Positions 38,921 to 53,300 of a stretch of 64,000 bases of DNA are shown one piece after another. Numbering within the stretch: position 1 is the stretch's first letter; each line of letters begins with the position of its first letter. The stretch covers positions 31,244,172 through 31,308,171 of the forward strand of contig OX031063.1 of NCBI GenBank assembly GCA_943736015.1, written 5' to 3'. The position numbers were made by a program, and so were the translations under genes. The notes under the pieces were generated by a model. It made no database searches, was not told the origin of the DNA, and saw only the letters and a list, made by a program, of their open reading frames with translations. This DNA is from Tridacna crocea. Taxonomy: Eukaryota > Mollusca > Bivalvia > Cardiida > Cardiidae.

Positions 38921-40960
38921 AGCAATTCTTAGAAAGCTTCACAACTGCCGTAAACTTGAACAGCTTTACTCAATACAAGTTTAGTTCACTTTTCAACACT
39001 GTTAAAAGAAATCGGAAAAAACATCTTTGTTCTACAAATCAGCTCCATTTCTGTACTCGATTTCCAACTTGGCCAAAGTATTTCAAATTGCTTATCCACA
39101 GTTTTTCCTTTTATTATCTTAAGAAGTTTTGATTCTTTCCAAAAGATCAGTAAACAACAAGTAAATAAAAACTTATTATTCTAGTGCTTTTTCATGATAT
39201 TGTGACAACCTTCGGGATATGATACCAGTACTTTCTCCTTTTATAGCAAGATCTTTTAAAGGTAATGCAAACAAGACTTATAAAACATATTTCTCGCTTA
39301 CCTTATCGATATCCCGTCTATTGATCGATTAACTTCAAAAGTAGACTTCGGCAACATAGTCCTTTGCTTCATCACTTCTTTACAAGATCAGATTGTGTCA
39401 AGGATTCCTAAACATGAAATATCAAAAAACACATTCTCTCTTTTTGTCTGTCTGTCTGTCTCTCAGCATCACTGACCAAAGGTCTATAGTTCGATTTCTC
39501 GGCCAATCTTATTTTCTGTGTCAGGATTCGGGAAGGTAGAAAGGAAAGGACCCGTTAAACAAACTCAAATAAAACATAGGTAATTGCCTGTGATATAACT
39601 CAAAGTATGTTGAAGTCGTCAGATCGGGCTCATAACTTCCATTTTCGTTAACATGACGCTCTTTAAGATCTGAACAAATAGAAAACAAAACTTCATCAGC
39701 GTAATTCTCAGCTAAGTTGCTCAGTTGATGCCATGATCGGCCTGAAACTTGGGGTTAACAGGTTCGATTTCCCAGCTGTTGCTATTTTTATCCGAGATTT
39801 GATATTATTTTCTCGTCACTCCGCATTTTCTTTCCCTTCTTTCAATTCACAACACAACTGGACATCACTTTTCTTTACAAAAATGTTACCATTTCTTCTC
39901 GCACATAACAACCCTCCAGGAATAAAAGTAGCGGCAAAGTAATGTTTCACGATTAAAACCCAAGGTTCTATAGTTCGATAGCCCGGCTATTCTAATTTTC
40001 TTTTTCAGGATTGGTGCGTGCCATATAACTGAAATTATGTTGAAATCGTCAGATCGGGCTCATAACTTTCATTTTCGTTAACATGGCTCCCTTAAAAATA
40101 TGATCGATCACAAAATCTTCATCAGCATGATTTTTTACCTTAGTTGCTCAGTTGATGACGAACGAGGCCTGAAACTAGGGGTTCTCGGGTTCGATTCCCC
40201 AGCTATTCGACTCTATTTTTTTAAGTTTTGATTACATGACAAGCGTCATTCATTATACATCGCTCACATTTTGCCCCTTAAATTCAGAAAAGAACTCCTA
40301 CCTGGTTTTTTATAAAATGTAACTATGTCTACTCGTATAGAACAATCCCCAAGGCATAAAGTGAAAACTTCAAAATCAGCTAATTTCCTTCAATCCCGCT
40401 CTCACTCCCTCTCTCTTTAGACCGTCCATCATTAGCCAAGGCAGCGGCAAAGTAACGTTCCAGGCTTTAAACTGAAGGTTCTATGGTTCGAATCCCAGCA
40501 TATCTAATTTCCATCTTTAGACCAGTTATATTTTAGTTTTATAATTATAGGTCTCCTCTGTTTCTGGGGACTTTTACCACCCATATGCCACAGAGGCGAA
40601 GGCAGCCACCAATTTCTAAGGCCCCGAGTGGCGGGGGCCCTATTAAATTTTCATCGCTCACAGATTTTTTTGTTTTGGAATAATGTGCAAGGTACTGGTA
40701 AGTGAAATTCCAACACAGCATGGATGGTGCACATATAACTGATATGACTGAAATAATACACTTTCAACTCTGTATGAATCCGCTACAAAAAATTACACTC
40801 AAAATTACGGACTGGGGGAGCATCATATCAAGTAAGAAATGATCATACAGACTGAGGAAAATATGAGAAAGGAAGCAAATTACTTTTTTAAAAGGAAAAG
40901 TATGGGCATCATGGTAAGAGAATACAGTCTTTCAAACGTAAGACACACAACAAGGATACC
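35834..40960 (+). repeat. Array unit 8 (5127 bp)
   Basis: Second late haplotype. Its cctcttaatagc near 38103 is intermediate between the unit 6/7 and the common forms. Nine ATC repeats account for its 9 extra bases. Private change ttttcctttcc near 37040. Confidence 0.97.
40134..40222 (+). repeat. tRNA-like head T5, unit 8
   Basis: Same boxes; 7-T run at 40216-40222. Confidence 0.65.
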
Positions 40961-43900
40961 ACAGCTGCAATATCAAGTTTGCCACTAGATAGATAGATAT
41001 ACAGAAAGATAGATAGGTAGATAGATATGTAGATAGAGTGATAGAAAGATAGATAGATAGAATTAAAAGTACAAAAAGCGAAAGAAATTGATGGGATAGT
41101 GAGACGAGAGGAAAGTTTGAAGGAAGGAAAACGAAGTCAAGGGAGACAGAAAGAGAGAACTTGACAGAATAGATAAATAGAAAATGAGACAGAAGATAGT
41201 GGAATAGCGAAAGAGACAGAAAGAAACAGAGACAGAGAGACTGTGTTAAAGGAGGCAGTGAGATACAGATAGAAAGAGGGAGGAAAAGAAATAGGAAGGG
41301 ATAGAGAGAGAAATATAGAGCGAGAGGAAGACAGAAAGCGAGAGAGAGAGAGAGACAGAGATACAGCAAGAGACTGAGAGTGGAAGTCAGTGTTGAGAGA
41401 AAGATAAAATGAGGAGCAGAGAGTAAGACAAACAGTTCGAAAGGCAGTAGATAGAGAAGAAGGGCCAAAGAGAGAAAAAGAGAGAAACAATAGAGATAGA
41501 CAAATGGAGAGAAATGTAGAGAGACAGAAATAGCGAACCAGAGATAGAAATAGATATCGAAATGAAGAAGAGATAGAGAGTGAGAGATTACAGAAATGAG
41601 GGTGATTACATTATTTTCAGATCGTTCAGACTGAGGGTTAAGATCATGAAGAAGACGTTGAGGCCGAAGAGTTATCGGTGAAACACAGGGTTCATAAGTT
41701 TCGTCATCGGAAGGCACATTCAATTAAGTTAGGTTCAAATATGAAAAAAAAAACAGAATAAACAAGCTAATCGAGCATTGGGTTGAAATAATAGAAGGAC
41801 ATTGTTTCATGGTTTGGGGGAACATCGAACTTAGAACGTATTTCACCGCCTGAGACAAAGTAAAAGGAACCAAAAGAACACATTTCCGACTGGCGTTGCA
41901 GGCTAACAGGAAGGGAGTAAAATCTCTGGAAGGACACAGGCTTGTAGCTTGATCAAACATCTCACTCACCAAGGCTGCCATCTCAATTCTTAAAATAACA
42001 TAAAGCAAGCTGTTGTAGTAACCAATGGACAGAGGATACATCTTCGAACTGTGGGCATATCAAGAAGGCAAGCGATACAGTCTAATTGAAAACGGGTAAA
42101 TTTTAAGACAGAACACAGCTTTAGGGCCTTATGGTATATACGAGTGACTTAGACTGAGGGTTTTCCATTCCTTACTTTGGGTTCAACGATCTAATCTTTT
42201 AAGACTGGAAGAAAAGTTGCATTTGGGATACTCTGAAATTACTCTTACAGATTTAAAGTACATGTCAGGAAAAGAGTGCATAGACAATCTCTGCATAAGG
42301 CACCATATGATTGAGGCAGTGGTTCAGGGCCTGGGGGCTACGTTCAACTGACTAAAGGGACGATTTCAAAGTCTTAGAGGATACGAAATAGAATGGCGAA
42401 ACATTCCACGAACCGAGGATACAATCTCAAGGACTCAATACGCTTGTTATGAATTCATGGTTGGTTTGGGGCGCTGTGAATATGAAATCGCCGACTGGGG
42501 GTACAGGCTTCGGAACTTGTGCAGTAACAGAAAGGCAGAATGACACTTTCAGGACCTATTGGCAGGCAATTTCAAGCGGTATGGAGCTCGAAACTAAAGG
42601 TGTAAACTCAAAGAAAAACAATAAATATTTCTCGGACTGAGGGTACATCTCTTCAACTACAGGTAAATCAAACAGACTGAAAGGGGTAATGCATGGCATT
42701 TCCTTAAATTGAAATTAAAAACAAGTTTATAGACCATTTGCATTTGACAGACCGACGATACATCTTACAGAAACACACATACAAGGGACCAAAAGGTGAT
42801 TAATCATATCGAATAACTTCCAGAGGTAAGGTTTATCTCAGTGACTAAGGCTAAAGCTGAATGAAGTAGAAAAATAAGGAACTAGTTGATTCTCAAGCGT
42901 TCGTCGACTCAGCTCATGGTATTGAGTTCATCTCACAAATTGAGGGTACATACTGGGATTGGGTTACATGGGATTAAAGACGATGGTAAGGACTAATGGG
43001 CTAGTAATACGGACTAAATGTATTTTTCCCGATATGAAAGAACAACCTGTGGACTGAGGATACAATCAGTAAGAAACAGAGATTACTTGTTTTATGGAAC
43101 TGATGCGGCAAAGTATCTTCTCATCTCAGTGCTGATAATCCTTCAAACACAGTCAGAAAAAGAAAGCAGCAAGTGCCAAAGGGAACAATATTGTGCGAAG
43201 TACTGGTACAGCAAAGCATTGATCTCCCTCCTAATAGCTTGTATCTTTCTTTAAATTGAATCAAAAACTCTGCCTTTCAAGCCTCTTAAAATTCACTTCT
43301 GCAAAATTCTAAATATGTGGCCATCAGAATCTAGTGTTCACACATTTTGCTTTTTCCATCATTGTTCTTTACAAACAGTTACAATGTCTTCTTGCGCATA
43401 ACAACCTTCCAGGAATAAATAATAAAGACTGGAAATGTATTTCCCTTTGTGAAAGTAAAATCTGCGGACTAACGACAATCACTTAGACTGAAAATATGCT
43501 CTGTAGAATTAATGACTGTTATACTGACAGGGCGCAATCTTATCTCAGCGCTCATTATTATTTCGACTATGTTATATGAGAAAAGCAGCCAGTGTCAAAG
43601 GGAACAACATTGTGCGAAGTACTGGTAAATAGTTATCCTCCCTGTAAAAGCTTATATTTTCTTGAATCCGCACCTCTGCATCATTTTTCTGCACAAAATG
43701 TTAAAATTTGTTCTTGCACATAAAATCCCTTTAGAAATCAAGTAAACATGTAAAAATCAAATTCACTTCCCTCTCTCTCTCAGATCGTATTGCCCAGTTG
43801 CTTGGTCGGTAAAGTACATGGCTTATAACCTATACACTCGCAGGTCCACTCCCCAAGCTGTACCAATTTCTGTCTAGTGGCTAGTGGTTTGGAAAGACTG

Positions 43901-44016
43901 TTACAAGAGCACTGACCGCGCCATTTACCTGACATCTAGGTAAAACACCATTAAAAACAACATGCAAACACAGAAATCTAACTCCGCTACAACATCCAGC
44001 ACTAACAACTTAATCG

Positions 44017-44047
<31 letters not shown>

Positions 44048-46086
44048 AGCAATTCTTAGAAAGCTTCACAACTGCCGTAAACTTGAACAGCTTTACTCAA
44101 TACAAGTTTAGTTCACTTTTCAACACTGTTAAAAGAAATCGGAAAAAAACATCTTTGTTCTACAAATCAGCTCCATTTCTGTACTCGATTTCCAACTTGG
44201 CCAAAGTATTTCAAATTGCTTATCCACAGTTTTTCCTTTTATTATCTTAAGAAGTTTTGATTCTTTCCAAAAGATCAGTAAACAACAAGTAAATAAAAAC
44301 TTATTATTCTAGTGCTTTTTCATGATATTGTGACAACCTTCGGGATATGATACCAGTACTTTCTCCTTTTATAGCAAGATCTTTTAAAGGTAATGCAAAC
44401 AAGACTTATAAAACATATTTCTCGCTTACCTTATCGATATCCCGTCTATTGATCGATTAACTTCAAAAGTAGACTTCGGCAACATAGTCCTTTGCTTCAT
44501 CACTTCTTTACAAGATCAGATTGTGTCAAGGATTCCTAAACATGAAATATCAAAAAACACATTCTCTCTTTCTGTCTGTCTGTCTGTCTCTCAGCATCAC
44601 TGACCAAAGGTCTATAGTTCGATTTCTCGGCCAATCTTATTTTCTGTGTCAGGATTCGGGAAGGTAGAAAGGAAAGGACCCGTTAAACAAACTCAAATAA
44701 AACATAGGTAATTGCCTGTGATATAACTCAAAGTATGTTGAAGTCGTCAGATCGGGCTCATAACTTCCATTTTCGTTAACATGACGCTCTTTAAGATCTG
44801 AACAAATAGAAAACAAAACTTCATCAGCGTAATTCTCAGCTAAGTTGCTCAGTTGATGCCATGATCGGCCTGAAACTTGGGGTTAACAGGTTCGATTTCC
44901 CAGCTGTTGCAATTTTTATCCGAGATTTGATATTATTTTCTCGTCACTCCGCATTTTCTTTCCCTTCTTTCAATTCACAACACAACTGGACATCACTTTT
45001 CTTTACAAAAATGTTACCATTTCTTCTCGCACATAACAACCCTCCAGGAATAAAAGTAGCGGCAAAGTAATGTTTCACGATTAAAACCCAAGGTTCTATA
45101 GTTCGATAGCCCGGCTATTCTAATTTTCTTTTTCAGGATTGGTGCGTGCCATATAACTGAAATTATGTTGAAATCGTCAGATCGGGCTCATAACTTTCAT
45201 TTTCGTTAACATGGCTCCCTTAAAGATATGATCGATCACAAAATCTTCATCAGCATGATTTTTTACCTTAGTTGCTCAGTTGATGACGAACGAGGCCTGA
45301 AACTAGGGGTTCTCGGGTTCGATTCCCCAGCTATTCGACTCTATTTTTTAAGTTTTGATTACATGACAAGCGTCATTCATTATACATCGCTCACATTTTG
45401 CCCCTTAAATTCAGAAAAGAACTCCTACCTGGTTTTTTATGAAATGTAACTATGTCTACTCGTATAGAACAATCCACAAGGCATAAATGAAAACTTCAAA
45501 ATCAGCTAATTTCCTTCAATCCCGCTCTCACTCCCTCTCTCTTTAGACCGTCCATCATTAGCCAAGGCAGCGGCAAAGTAACGTTCCAGGCTTTAAACTG
45601 AAGGTTCTATGGTTCGAATCCCAGCATATCTAATTTCCATCTTTAGACCAGTTATATTTTAGTTTTATAATTATAGGTCTCCTCTGTTTCTGGGGACTTT
45701 TACCACCCATATGCCACAGAGGCGAAGGCAGCCACCAATTTCTAAGGCCCCGAGTGGCGGGGGCCCTATTAAATTTTCATCGCTCACAGATTTTTTTGTT
45801 TTGGAATAATGTGCAAGGTACTGGTAAGTGAAATTCCAACACAGCATGGATGGTGCACATATAACTGATATGACTGAAATAATACACTTTCAACTCTGTA
45901 TGAATCCGCTACAAAAAATTACACTCAAAATTACGGACTCGGGGAGCATCATATCAAGTAAGAAATGATCATACAGACTGAGGAAAATATGAGAAAGGAA
46001 GCAAATTACTTTTTTAAAAGGAAAAGTATGGGCATCATGGTAAGAGAATACAGTCTTTCAAACGTAAGACACACAACAAGGATACC
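40961..46086 (+). repeat. Array unit 9 (5126 bp), start of third haplotype
   Basis: Third late haplotype: C, C, A, C and G at the five late marker sites. The 7-T run downstream of the tRNA-like element is shortened to 6 T, as in units 10-12. It shares the variants aagcgatacag (near 42072) and gttacatgggatta (near 42965) with the partial unit 13. Its last part shares tttttatgaaatg, gcataaatgaaaac and ggactcgggg with unit 11. Nine ATC repeats. It lacks the 117-bp deletion of units 10-12. Confidence 0.97.
45262..45349 (+). repeat. tRNA-like head T5, unit 9 (T6 run)
   Basis: Same boxes; the T run is one base shorter (45344-45349), still enough for a Pol III terminator. The lost T also opens a 73-codon frame across the element (45228-45449), which is best read as a by-product. 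Confidence 0.65.
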
Positions 46087-46194
46087 ACAGCTGCAATATC
46101 AAGTTTGCCACTAGATAGATAGATATACAGAAAGATAGATAGGTAGATAGATATGTAGATAGAGTGATAGAAAGATAGATAGATAGAATTAAAA

Positions 46195-46216
46195 AGAGAG
46201 ATAGATAGAATTAAAA
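46195..46216 (+). repeat. 22-bp tandem duplication, unit 10
   Basis: agagagatagatagaattaaaa repeats the preceding gatagatagaattaaaa segment. One T-to-G change distinguishes it from the unit 12 copy. It shifts the antisense frame across the tract. Confidence 0.93.
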
Positions 46217-49200
46217 GTACAAAAAGCGAAAGAAATTGATGGGATAGTGAGACGAGAGGAAAGTTTGAAGGAAGGAAAACGAAGTCAAGGGAGACAGAAA
46301 GAGAGAACTTGACAGAATAGATAAATAGAAAATGAGACAGAAGATAGTGGAATAGCGAAAGAGACAGAAAGAAACAGAGACAGAGAGACTGTGTTAAAGG
46401 AGGCAGTGAGATACAGATAGAAAGAGGGAGGAAAAGAAATAGGAAGGGATAGAGAGAGAAATATAGAGCGAGAGGAAGACAGAAAGCGAGAGAGAGAGAG
46501 AGACAGAGATACAGCAAGAGACTGAGAGTGGAAGTCAGTGTTGAGAGAAAGATAAAATGAGGAGCAGAGAGTAAGACAAACAGTTCGAACGGCAGTAGAC
46601 AGAGAAGAAGGGCCAAAGAGAGAAAAAGAGAGAAACAATAGAGATAGACAAATGGAGAGAAATGTAGAGAGACAGAAATAGCGAAACCAGAGATAGAAAT
46701 AGATATCAAAATGAAGAAGAGATAGAGAGTGAGAGATTACAGAAATGAGGGTGATTACATTATTTTCAGATCGTTCAGACTGAGGGTTAAGATCATGAAG
46801 AAGACGTTGAGGCCGAAGAGTTATCGGTGAAACACAGGGTTCATAAGTTTCGTCATCGGAAGGCACATTCAATTAAGTTAGGTTCAAATATGAAAAAAAC
46901 AGAATAAACAAGCTAATCGAGCATTGGGTTGAAATAATAGAAGGACATTGTTTCATGGTTTGGGGGAACATCGAACTTAGAACGTATTTCACCGCCTGAG
47001 ACAAAGTAAAAGGAACCAAAAGAACACATTTCCGACTGGCGTTGCAGGCTAACAGGAAGGGAGTAAAATCTCTGGAAGGACACAGGCTTGTAGCTTGATC
47101 AAACATCTCACTCACCAAGGCTGCCATCTCAATTCTTAAAATAACATAAAGCAAGCTGTTGTAGTAACCAATGGACAGAGGATACATCTTCGAACTGTGG
47201 GCATATCAAGAAGGCAAGCGATACAGTCTAATTGAAAACGGGTAAATTTTAAGACAGAACACAGCTTTAGGGCCTTATGGTATATACGAGTGACTTAGAC
47301 TGAGGGTTTTCCATTCCTTACTTTGGGTTCAACGATCTAATCTTTTAAGACTGGAAGAAAAGTTGCATTTGGGATACTCTGAAATTACTCTTACAGATTT
47401 AAAGTACATGTCAGGAAAAGAGTGCATAGACAATCTCTGCATAAGGCACCATATGATTGAGGCAGTGGTTCAGGGCCTGGGGGCTACGTTCAACTGACTA
47501 AAGGGACGATTTCAAAGTCTTAGAGGATACGAAATAGAATGGCGAAACATTCCACGAACCGAGGATACAATCTCAAGGACTCAATACGCTTGTTACGAAT
47601 TCATGGTTGGTTTGGGGCGCTGTGAATATGAAATCGCCGACTGGGGGTACAGGCTTCGGAACTTGTGCAGTAACAGAAAGGTAGAATGACACTTTCAGGA
47701 CCTATTGGCAGGCAATTTCAAGCGGTATGGAGCTCGAAACTAAAGGTGTAAACTCAAAGAAAAACAATAAATATTTCTCGGACTGAGGGTACATCTCTTC
47801 AACTACAGGTAAATCAAACAGACTGAAAGGGGTAATGCATGGCATTTCCTTAAATTGAAATTAAAAACAAGTTTATAGACCATTTGCATTTGACAGACCG
47901 ACGATACATCTTACAGAAACACACATACAAGGGACCAAAAGGTGATTATTAATATCGAATAACTTCCAGAGGTAAGGTTTATCTCAGTGACTAAGGCTAA
48001 AGCTGAATGAAGTAGAAAAATAAGGAACTAGTTGATTCTCAAGCGTTCGTCGACTCAGCTCATGGTATTGAGTTCATCTCACAAATTGAGGGTACATACT
48101 GGGATTGGGTTAAATGAGATTAAAGACGATGGTAAGGACTAATGGGCTAGTAATACGGACTAAATGTATTTTTCCCGATATGAAAGAACAACCTGTGGAC
48201 TGACGATACAATCAGTAAGAAACAGAGATTACTTGTTTTATGGAACTGATGCGGCAAAGTATCTTCTCATCTCAGTGCTGATAATCCTTCAAACACAGTC
48301 AGAAAAAGAAAGCAGCAAGTGCCAAAGGGAACAATATTGTGCGAAGTACTGGTACAGCAAAGCATTGATCTCCCTCCTAATAGCTTGTATCTTTCTTTAA
48401 ATTGAATCAAAAACTCTGCCTTTCAAGCCTCTTAAAATTCACTTCTGCAAAATTCTAAATATGTGGCCATCAGAATCTAGTGTTCACACATTTTGCTTTT
48501 TCCATCATTGTTCTTTACAAACAGTTACAATGTCTTCTTGCGCATAACAACCTTCCAGGAATAAATAAATACAGACTGGAAATGTATTTCCCTTTGTGAA
48601 AGTAAAATCTGCGGACTAACGACAATCACTTAGACTGAAAATATGCTCTGTAGAATTAATGACTGTTATACTGACAGGGCGCAATCTTATCTCAGCGCTC
48701 ATTATTATTTCGACTATGTTATATGAGAAAAGCAGCCAGTGTCAAAGGGAACAACATTGTGCGAAGTACTGGTAAATAGTTATCCTCCCTGTAAAAGCTT
48801 ATATTTTCTTGAATCCGCACCTCTGCATCATTTTTCTGCACAAAATGTTAAAATTTGTTCTTGCACATAAAATCCCTTTAGAAATCAAGTAAACATGTAA
48901 AAATCAAATTCACTTCCCTCTCTCTCTCAGATCGTATTGCCCAGTTGCTTGGTCGGTAAAGTACATGGCTTATAACCTATACACTCGCAGGTCCACTCCC
49001 CAAGCTGTACCAATTTCTGTCTAGTGGCTAGTGGTTTGGAAAGACTGTTACAAGAGCACTGACCGCGCCATTTACCTGACATCTAGGTAAAACACCATTA
49101 AAAACAACATGCAAACACAGAAATCTAACTCCGCTACAACATCCAGCACTACCAACTTAATCGTCATCATCATCATCATCATCATCCAAGCAATTCTTAG

Positions 49201-49820
49201 AAAGCTTCACAACTGCCGTAAACTTGAACAGCTTTACTCAATACAAGTTTAGTTCACTTTTCAACACTGTTAAAAGAAATCGGAAAAAACATATTTGTTC
49301 TACAAATCAGCTCCATTTCTGTACTCGATTTCCAACTTGGCCAAAGTATTTCAAATTGCTTATCCACAGTTTTTCCTTTTATTATCTTAAGAAGTTTTGA
49401 TTCTTTCCAAAAGATCAGTAAACAACAAGTAAATAAAAACTTATTATTCTAGTGCTTTTTCATGATATTGTGACAACCTTCGGGATATGATACCAGTACT
49501 TTCTCCTTTTATAGCAAGATCTTTTAAAGGTAATGCAAACAAGACTTATAAAACATATTTCTCGCTTACCTTATCGATATCCCGTCTATTGATCGATTAA
49601 CTTCAAAAGTAGACTTCGGCAACATAGTCCTTTGCTTCATCACTTCTTTACAAGATCAGATTGTGTCAAGGATTCCTAAACATGAAATATCAAAAAACAC
49701 ATTCTCTCTTTCTGTCTGTCTGTCTGTCTCTCAGCATCACTGACCAAAGGTCTATAGTTCGATTTCTCGGCCAATCTTATTTTCTGTGTCAGGATTCGGG
49801 AAGGTAGAAAGGAAAGGACC

Positions 49821-49822
49821 CT
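49821..49822 (+). other. 117-bp deletion junction, unit 10
   Basis: ggaccc joins directly to tgaacaaatag. Relative to unit 1, bases 3712-3828 are missing, with only a 1-base overlap at the junction. The same junction is found in units 11 and 12. Confidence 0.95.
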
Positions 49823-50284
49823 GAACAAATAGAAAACAAAACTTCATCAGCGTAATTCTCAGCTAAGTTGCTCAGTTGATGCCATGATCGGCCTGAAACT
49901 TGGGGTTAACAGGTTCGATTTCCCAGCTGTTGCAATTTTTATCCGAGATTTGATATTATTTTCTCGTCACTCCGCATTTTCTTTCCCTTCTTTCAATTCA
50001 CAACACAACTGGACATCACTTTTCTTTACAAAAATGTTACCATTTCTTCTCGCACATAACAACCCTCCAGGAATAAAAGTAGCGGCAAAGTAATGTTTCA
50101 CGATTAAAACCCAAGGTTCTATAGTTCGATAGCCCGGCTATTCTAATTTTCTTTTTCAGGATTGGTGCGTGCCATATAACTGAAATTATGTTGAAATCGT
50201 CAGATCGGGCTCATAACTTTCATTTTCGTTAACATGGCTCCCTTAAAGATATGATCGATCACAAAATCTTCATCAGCATGATTT

Positions 50285-50372
50285 TTTACCTTAGTTGCTC
50301 AGTTGATGACGAACGAGGCCTGAAACTAGGGGTTCTCGGGTTCGATTCCCCAGCTATTCGACTCTATTTTTT
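50285..50372 (+). repeat. tRNA-like head T5, unit 10 (T6 run)
   Basis: Same boxes; 6-T run at 50367-50372. Here copy I of the module has lost 117 bases upstream of T3, while T5 is untouched. Confidence 0.65.
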
Positions 50373-53300
50373 AAGTTTTGATTACATGACAAGCGTCATT
50401 CATTATACATCGCTCACATTTTGCCCCTTAAATTCAGAAAAGAACTCCTACCTGGTTTTTTATAAAATGTAACTATGTCTACTCGTATAGAACAATCCAC
50501 AAGGCATAAAGTGAAAACTTCAAAATCAGCTAATTTCCTTCAATCTCGCTCTCACTCCCTCTCTCTTTAGACCGTCCATCATTAGCCAAGGCAGCGGCAA
50601 AGTAACGTTCCAGGCTTTAAACTGAAGGTTCTATGGTTCGAATCCCAGCATATCTAATTTCCATCTTTAGACCAGTTATATTTTAGTTTTATAATTATAG
50701 GTCTCCTCTGTTTCTGGGGACTTTTACCACCCATATGCCACAGAGGCGAAGGCAGCCACCAATTTCTAAGGCCCCGAGTGGCGGGGGCCCTATTAAATTT
50801 TCATCGCTCACAGATTTTTTTGTTTTGGAATAATGTGCAAGGTACTGGTAAGTGAAATTCCAACACAGCATGGATGGTGCACATATAACTGATATGACTG
50901 AAATAATACACTTTCAACTCTGTATGAATCCGCTACAAAAAAATTACACTCAAAATTACGGACTGGGGGAGCATCATATCAAGTAAGAAATGATCATACA
51001 GACTGAGGAAAATATGAGAAAGGAAGCAAATTACTTTTTTAAAAGGAAAAGTATGGGCATCATGGTAAGAGAATACAGTCTTTCAAACGTAAGACACACA
51101 ACAAGGATACCACAGCTGCAATATCAAGTTTGCCACTAGATAGATAGATATACAGAAAGATAGATAGGTAGATAGATATGTAGATAGAGTGATAGAAAGA
51201 TAGATAGATAGAATTAAAAGTACAAAAAGCGAAAGAAATTGATGGGATAGTGAGACGAGAGGAAAGTTTGAAGGAAGGAAAACGAAGTCAAGGGAGACAG
51301 AAAGAGAGAACTTGACAGAATAGATAAATAGAAAATGAGACAGAAGATAGTGGAATAGCGAAAGAGACAGAAAGAAACAGAGACAGAGAGACTGTGTTAA
51401 AGGAGGCAGTGAGATACAGATAGAAAGAGGGAGGAAAAGAAATAGGAAGGGATAGAGAGAGAAATATAGAGCGAGAGGAAGACAGAAAGCGAGAGAGAGA
51501 GAGAGAGACAGAGATACAGCAAGAGACTGAGAGTGGAAGTCAGTGTTGAGAGAAAGATAAAATGAGGAGCAGAGAGTAAGACAAACAGTTCGAAAGGCAG
51601 TAGACAGAGAAGAAGGGCCAAAGAGAGAAAAAGAGAGAAACAATAGAGATAGACAAATGGAGAGAAATGTAGAGAGACAGAAATAGCGAAACCAGAGATA
51701 GAAATAGATATCGAAATGAAGAAGAGATAGAGAGTGAGAGATTACAGAAATGAGGGTGATTACATTATTTTCAGATCGTTCAGACTGAGGGTTAAGATCA
51801 TGAAGAAGACGTTGAGGCCGAAGAGTTATCGGTGAAACACAGGGTTCATAAGTTTCGTCATCGGAAGGCACATTCAATTAAGTTAGGTTCAAATATGAAA
51901 AAAACAGAATAAACAAGCTAATCGAGCATTGGGTTGAAATAATAGAAGGACATTGTTTCATGGTTTGGGGGAACATCGAACTTAGAACGTATTTCACCGC
52001 CTGAGACAAAGTAAAAGGAACCAAAAGAACACATTTCCGACTGGCGTTGCAGGCTAACAGGAAGGGAGTAAAATCTCTGGAAGGACACAGGCTTGTAGCT
52101 TGATCAAACATCTCACTCACCAAGGCTGCCATCTCAATTCTTAAAATAACATAAAGCAAGCTGTTGTAGTAACCAATGGACAGAGGATACATCTTCGAAC
52201 TGTGGGCATATCAAGAAGGCAAGGGATACAGTCTAATTGAAAACGGGTAAATTTTAAGACAGAACACAGCTTTAGGGCCTTATGGTATATACGAGTGACT
52301 TAGACTGAGGGTTTTCCATTCCTTACTTTGGGTTCAACGATCTAATCTTTTAAGACTGGAAGAAAAGTTGCATTTGGGATACTCTGAAATTACTCTTACA
52401 GATTTAAAGTACATGTCAGGAAAAGAGTGCATAGACAATCTCTGCATAAGGCACCATATGATTGAGGCAGTGGTTCAGGGCCTGGGGGCTACGTTCAACT
52501 GACTAAAGGGACGATTTCAAAGTCTTAGAGGATACGAAATAGAATGGCGAAACATTCCACGAACCGAGGATACAATCTCAAGGACTCAATACGCTTGTTA
52601 CGAATTCATGGTTGGTTTGGGGGCGCTGTGAATATGAAATCGCCGACTGGGGGTACAGGCTTCGGAACTTGTGCAGTAACAGAAAGGTAGAATGACACTT
52701 TCAGGACCTATTGGCAGGCAATTTCAAGCGGTATGGAGCTCGAAACTAAAGGTGTAAACTCAAAGAAAAACAATAAATATTTCTCGGACTGAGGGTACAT
52801 CTCTTCAACTACAGGTAAATCAAACAGACTGAAAGGGGTAATGCATGGCATTTCCTTAAATTGAAATTAAAAACAAGTTTATAGACCATTTGCATTTGAC
52901 AGACCGACGATACATCTTACAGAAACACACACATACAAGGGACCAAAAGGTGATTAATCATATCGAATAACTTCCAGAGGTAAGGTTTATCTCAGTGACT
53001 AAGGCTAAAGCTGAATGAAGTAGAAAAATAAGGAACTAGTTGATTCTCAAGCGTTCGTCGACTCAGCTCATGGTATTGAGTTCATCTCACAAATTGAGGG
53101 TACATACTGGGATTGGGTTAAATGAGATTAAAGACGATGGTAAGGACTAATGGGCTAGTAATACGGACTAAATGTATTTTTCCCGATATGAAAGAACAAC
53201 CTGTGGACTGAGGATACAATCAGTAAGAAACAGAGATTACTTGTTTTATGGAACTGATGCGGCAAAGTATCTTCTCATCTCAGTGCTGATAATCCTTCAA

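Larger units (their letters stand above)
46087..51111 (+). repeat. Array unit 10 (5025 bp), deleted and expanded variant
   Basis: Has a 22-bp tandem duplication at 46195-46216 next to the GATA tract, the 7-A allele of the poly-A run near 46893, seven ATC repeats, and the 117-bp deletion with its junction at 49821/49822. Close twin of unit 12, 10.03 kb downstream. Private differences from unit 12 include gagag instead of gatag in the 22-bp duplication. Confidence 0.97.

Noticed and set aside
42449-42640. 63-codon plus-strand frame in unit 9
   Set aside because: A private single-base change upstream (gttatgaattc instead of gttacgaattc) is the only reason it stands out here. There is no coding evidence.
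45228-45449. 73-codon plus-strand frame in units 9-12
   Set aside because: It exists only because the T run after the tRNA-like head is one base shorter in these units. It runs across the tRNA-derived segment.
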